Origin: Mesorhizobium sophorae
GTDB taxonomy: Bacteria > Pseudomonadota > Alphaproteobacteria > Rhizobiales > Rhizobiaceae
DNA length: 64,000 nucleotides
Assembly (NCBI RefSeq): GCF_002270415.1
Contig: NZ_NNRI01000007.1
Coordinates: 1,054,001-1,118,000, forward strand
Reading direction: 5' to 3'
This document shows, one piece after another, positions 61,874-64,000 of the stretch; within the stretch, counting starts at the first letter, position 1, and every line of letters starts with the position of its first letter. Position numbers and translations under genes: made by a program. The notes under the pieces were generated by a model. It had not been told where the DNA came from. It searched no databases and was given only the letters and a program-made list of their open reading frames with translations.

Positions 61874-62911
61874 ATGCCCTCCTTGCGGATCTATTTCGAC
61901 AAAATCCTTGAGGACGTCGCGCCAAAGGTGGCGCGGCAGAGGCTGACCCATGTCCAGCGCCTGGCGCTTGTTCGCCGCCATGGTGACTTCTCGCTTGCCT
62001 ATTCGACCGCCGTGCAAGGCAAGCTTTCCTATTTCGGCGACGCCGACGGCTACATCGCCTTCGGCACCAAGATGGGGCGCCATTTCGCGCTCGGCGATCC
62101 GGTGGTGGCTCCAATGCTGCTGCCCGATTACATCACACGCTTCGTCGAAACCGCCGGCAGCCCGTGGTTCGTGCAGATCGGCGAGGAGACGGCGCGGGTG
62201 CTGGCCGGGCTCGGCTACAAGATCAATCGCCTCGGCATCGACACCCGCCTCAACCTGCCCGACCATGATTTTTCCGGAAAGCGCAACGAGACCGTACGCT
62301 ATTCCGAGCGCTGGCTGTTGAAGAAGGGATTTTGGTTCGACGAGGACAAGCGGACCGTCCATCTCGACGAAATCGCCCGGCTTTCCGAAAACTGGCGCGG
62401 CGACCGCATCGTCAAACGCTGGGAGATGGGCTTTCTCAACCGCCCCTTCGCCGACCATCTCGGCACCGACATGCGCCGTTTCGTCCTGCACGGCCCCGAT
62501 GGCGGACTGGTCGCACTGCTCGACTTCGACCCGCTGTTTCGCGACGGCAAGGTGATCGGCTACACCACGGCGTTCAAGCGCAAGCATATCGACGCCTCGC
62601 CGCACGCCGAGATCGGCCTGACCAAATTCGCCGTCGACCGTTTCCGCGAGCAAGGCATCTCGGTGGTCACTCTCGGCCTGTCGCCGATGCTCGATGTGGG
62701 CCCGAGCGGGTTTGCCGAAAGCGATTTCTGGCGCAATGCCTTCCAGCGCGCCTACTCCTCGCCTTGGGTCAACCGCCGCAGGTTCAATCTGCAAGGCCAA
62801 GCAGCGTTCAAGCGCCGCTTCCACGGTGTCGAGGAGCCGGTCTACATCGCCTTTCGCAAGGGGACGTATGTGGAGATGCTGGGGCTGCTCCGGCTGGTCA
62901 AAGCGATCTGA
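61874..62911 (+). CDS. DUF2156 (MprF C-terminal, GNAT-like) domain protein
   Basis: A 345-residue protein matching the soluble C-terminal catalytic domain of MprF/LpiA phosphatidylglycerol aminoacyltransferases, without the flippase membrane domain. TYFGDADGYIAFGTK-like LSYFGDADGYIAFGTKMGRH, FALGDPVVAPMLLPDYITRF, WFVQIGEETARVLAGLGYKI and MGFLNRPFADHLG follow the family order, ending with FRKGTYVEMLGLLRL. It may aminoacylate a membrane lipid, perhaps aiding acid or peptide resistance. No membrane partner gene is adjacent; an ABC-2 transporter converges on it. Confidence 0.8.
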   Translation: MPSLRIYFDKILEDVAPKVARQRLTHVQRLALVRRHGDFSLAYSTAVQGKLSYFGDADGYIAFGTKMGRHFALGDPVVAPMLLPDYITRFVETAGSPWFVQIGEETARVLAGLGYKINRLGIDTRLNLPDHDFSGKRNETVRYSERWLLKKGFWFDEDKRTVHLDEIARLSENWRGDRIVKRWEMGFLNRPFADHLGTDMRRFVLHGPDGGLVALLDFDPLFRDGKVIGYTTAFKRKHIDASPHAEIGLTKFAVDRFREQGISVVTLGLSPMLDVGPSGFAESDFWRNAFQRAYSSPWVNRRRFNLQGQAAFKRRFHGVEEPVYIAFRKGTYVEMLGLLRLVKAI

Positions 62912-62935
62912 CAGGACTTGGATTCAACCAATCCG

Positions 62936-63697
62936 TCAGTTCCTTAGCCGGTAACCGGTCCTGAAGATCCAGGCGACGATCGCTATGCAAACCAGCAGGA
63001 AGACGATCGTCATGCCGAGGCTGACGCCGACCGAGACATCGGACTTGCCGAAAAAGCTCCAGCGGAACCCGCTGATCAAATAGACGACCGGGTTGAACAG
63101 CGTCACAGTGCGCCAGATGCCGGGCAGCATGTCGATCGAATAGAAGCTGCCGCCGAGGAAGGTGAGCGGCGTGATGATCAGCAGCGGCACCAGCTGCAAT
63201 TGCTCGAAGCTCTTCGCCCAGATGCCGATGATGAAACCGAACAGGCTGAAGGTCACCGCCGTCAGCACCAGGAAGCCAACCATCCAGAACGGGTGCTGGA
63301 TGGTCAGCGGGACGAATAGCGAGGCGGTGGCCAGGATGATCAGGCCAAGCAGGATCGACTTGGTCGCCGCACCGCCGACATAGGCGATGACGATCTCCAG
63401 ATAGGAGACCGGCGCCGACAGGAGCTCGTAGATCGAGCCGACGAACTTCGGAAAGTAGATGGCAAAGGAGGCGTTGGAGATCGACTGCGTCAGCAGCGAC
63501 AGCATGATCAGCCCCGGCACGATGAAGGCGCCGTAGCTGATGCCGTCGATCTCGGTGATGCGCGAGCCGATGGCCGAGCCGAAGACGACGAAATAGAGCG
63601 ACGTGGAGATGACCGGCGAGACAATGCTCTGCAGGACTGTGCGGAAGGCGCGCGCCATTTCCATCCGGTAGATCGCCCATACCGCACGCAGGTTCAT
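62936..63697 (-). CDS. ABC-2 type permease
   Basis: A 253-residue membrane permease. [20 protein letters not shown] precedes six hydrophobic segments, for example [20 protein letters not shown] and [40 protein letters not shown] and [16 protein letters not shown] are the typical ABC-2 C-terminal signature. It is coupled to the upstream ATPase gene by an ATGA overlap at 63694-63697. It resembles the YadH/NodJ group of permeases; substrate unknown. Confidence 0.92.
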   Translation of the reverse strand: MNLRAVWAIYRMEMARAFRTVLQSIVSPVISTSLYFVVFGSAIGSRITEIDGISYGAFIVPGLIMLSLLTQSISNASFAIYFPKFVGSIYELLSAPVSYLEIVIAYVGGAATKSILLGLIILATASLFVPLTIQHPFWMVGFLVLTAVTFSLFGFIIGIWAKSFEQLQLVPLLIITPLTFLGGSFYSIDMLPGIWRTVTLFNPVVYLISGFRWSFFGKSDVSVGVSLGMTIVFLLVCIAIVAWIFRTGYRLRN

Positions 63698-64000
63698 GGC
63701 TCTCTCCTCACCAGATTGACGAAGATCTCCTCGAGCGAACTGTTTTGCGTGTCGATGTCGCGGAACTGGATGCCGCCGGCCTCGAGATCGCGGATCAACG
63801 AGGCGACGCCCGGCCGCTCGGCCTGGTTGTCATAGGTGTAGGTCAGCTGCCCGCCATCCGGCGACAGCTCCAGCGCATAGCGCGAGAACGTTTCGGGAAT
63901 GGCCGTCAGCGGGCTGCGCAGCTCCATCACCAGCCGCTTGCGGCCGAGCTTGTGCATCAGTTCGGCCTTGTTCTCGACCAGGATGATCTCGCCACGGTTG
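63694..64000 (-). CDS. ABC transporter ATP-binding protein, C-terminal part only
   Basis: The end of an ATPase that continues past the window edge. The visible 101 codons start [20 protein letters not shown], the post-Walker helix region, and end [14 protein letters not shown] [20 protein letters not shown] followed by VRREP. The [10 protein letters not shown] motif is typical of drug- and polysaccharide-type ABC-2 ATPases (YadG/NodI group). The stop overlaps the permease start. Walker motifs are outside the window, so the assignment rests on the C-terminus and pairing. Confidence 0.88.
   Translation of the reverse strand, partial: NRGEIILVENKAELMHKLGRKRLVMELRSPLTAIPETFSRYALELSPDGGQLTYTYDNQAERPGVASLIRDLEAGGIQFRDIDTQNSSLEEIFVNLVRREP

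Overview
The window is GC-rich, gene-dense chromosomal DNA from an alphaproteobacterium of the Rhizobiales, most likely Mesorhizobium or a close relative. This rests on recognition of protein families, not on a database search. Supporting signs are the dapB-gpmA, rph/hrcA and Ku-LigD (PE-ligase-polymerase order) arrangements, an MbfA iron exporter under an Irr-type palindrome, DUF1127 and DGPF/ECF42 genes, and rhizobial-style intergenic inverted repeats. No rRNA, tRNA, CRISPR array, prophage or intact insertion sequence was seen.

Bases 1-20,000 are mostly housekeeping. On the minus strand lie gpmA (cut by the edge), dapB, an MsbA-like ABC exporter, glucokinase, the MepA endopeptidase, an SDR protein, queG and a glutathione transferase. 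Then come uppP (+), yraN-rsmI (-), a run of 4-bp-overlapping genes (LMW phosphatase, hemW, rdgB, VOC protein), and rph (-) divergent from hrcA (+). A PQQ-type sorbosone/glucose dehydrogenase, a LysE exporter and cysK follow.

Bases 20,000-32,000 hold a GST, a first ECF42 sigma factor with its DGPF partner, a DCC-family protein, the Ku/LigD end-joining pair, an ArsR regulator divergent from DUF1127, a coupled NIPSNAP/monooxygenase pair, mbfA with a perfect Irr-like operator, and a PLP-dependent threonine dehydratase.

Bases 32,000-45,900 hold a TetR-HlyD-ATPase-permease efflux operon with a 26-bp palindromic operator (CecR/YbhGFSR-like), a CYTH-CHAD pair, a YiiX-like hydrolase and a membrane adenylate cyclase. 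Next are a broken dienelactone hydrolase, an XRE regulator divergent from an SMP-30 protein with shared GTATCG sites, 3-methyladenine glycosylase, an EamA transporter, a PhnB-like protein and an M20 amidohydrolase.

Bases 45,900-64,000 hold a phosphotransferase, a DOPA-dioxygenase-like protein, a second ECF42/DGPF module, GNAT, SulP, a small XRE protein, a tiny putative lipoprotein, PAP2 and an SMR/EamA protein. A NarL-type two-component system follows, then two secreted glycine-rich paralogues with matching 3' hairpins, a Tat-exported PhoX phosphatase, a frameshifted small gene, a flavin oxidoreductase, a DUF2156 protein and an ABC-2 transporter cut by the right edge.

The most unusual features are the duplicated glycine-rich protein genes with near-identical downstream hairpins, a recurring pattern of 8-22 bp tandem duplications at gene 5' ends, three copies of a long compound inverted repeat, and several small or broken genes. 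Most coding content is conventional. I found no locus that I could firmly call a new multi-gene system.
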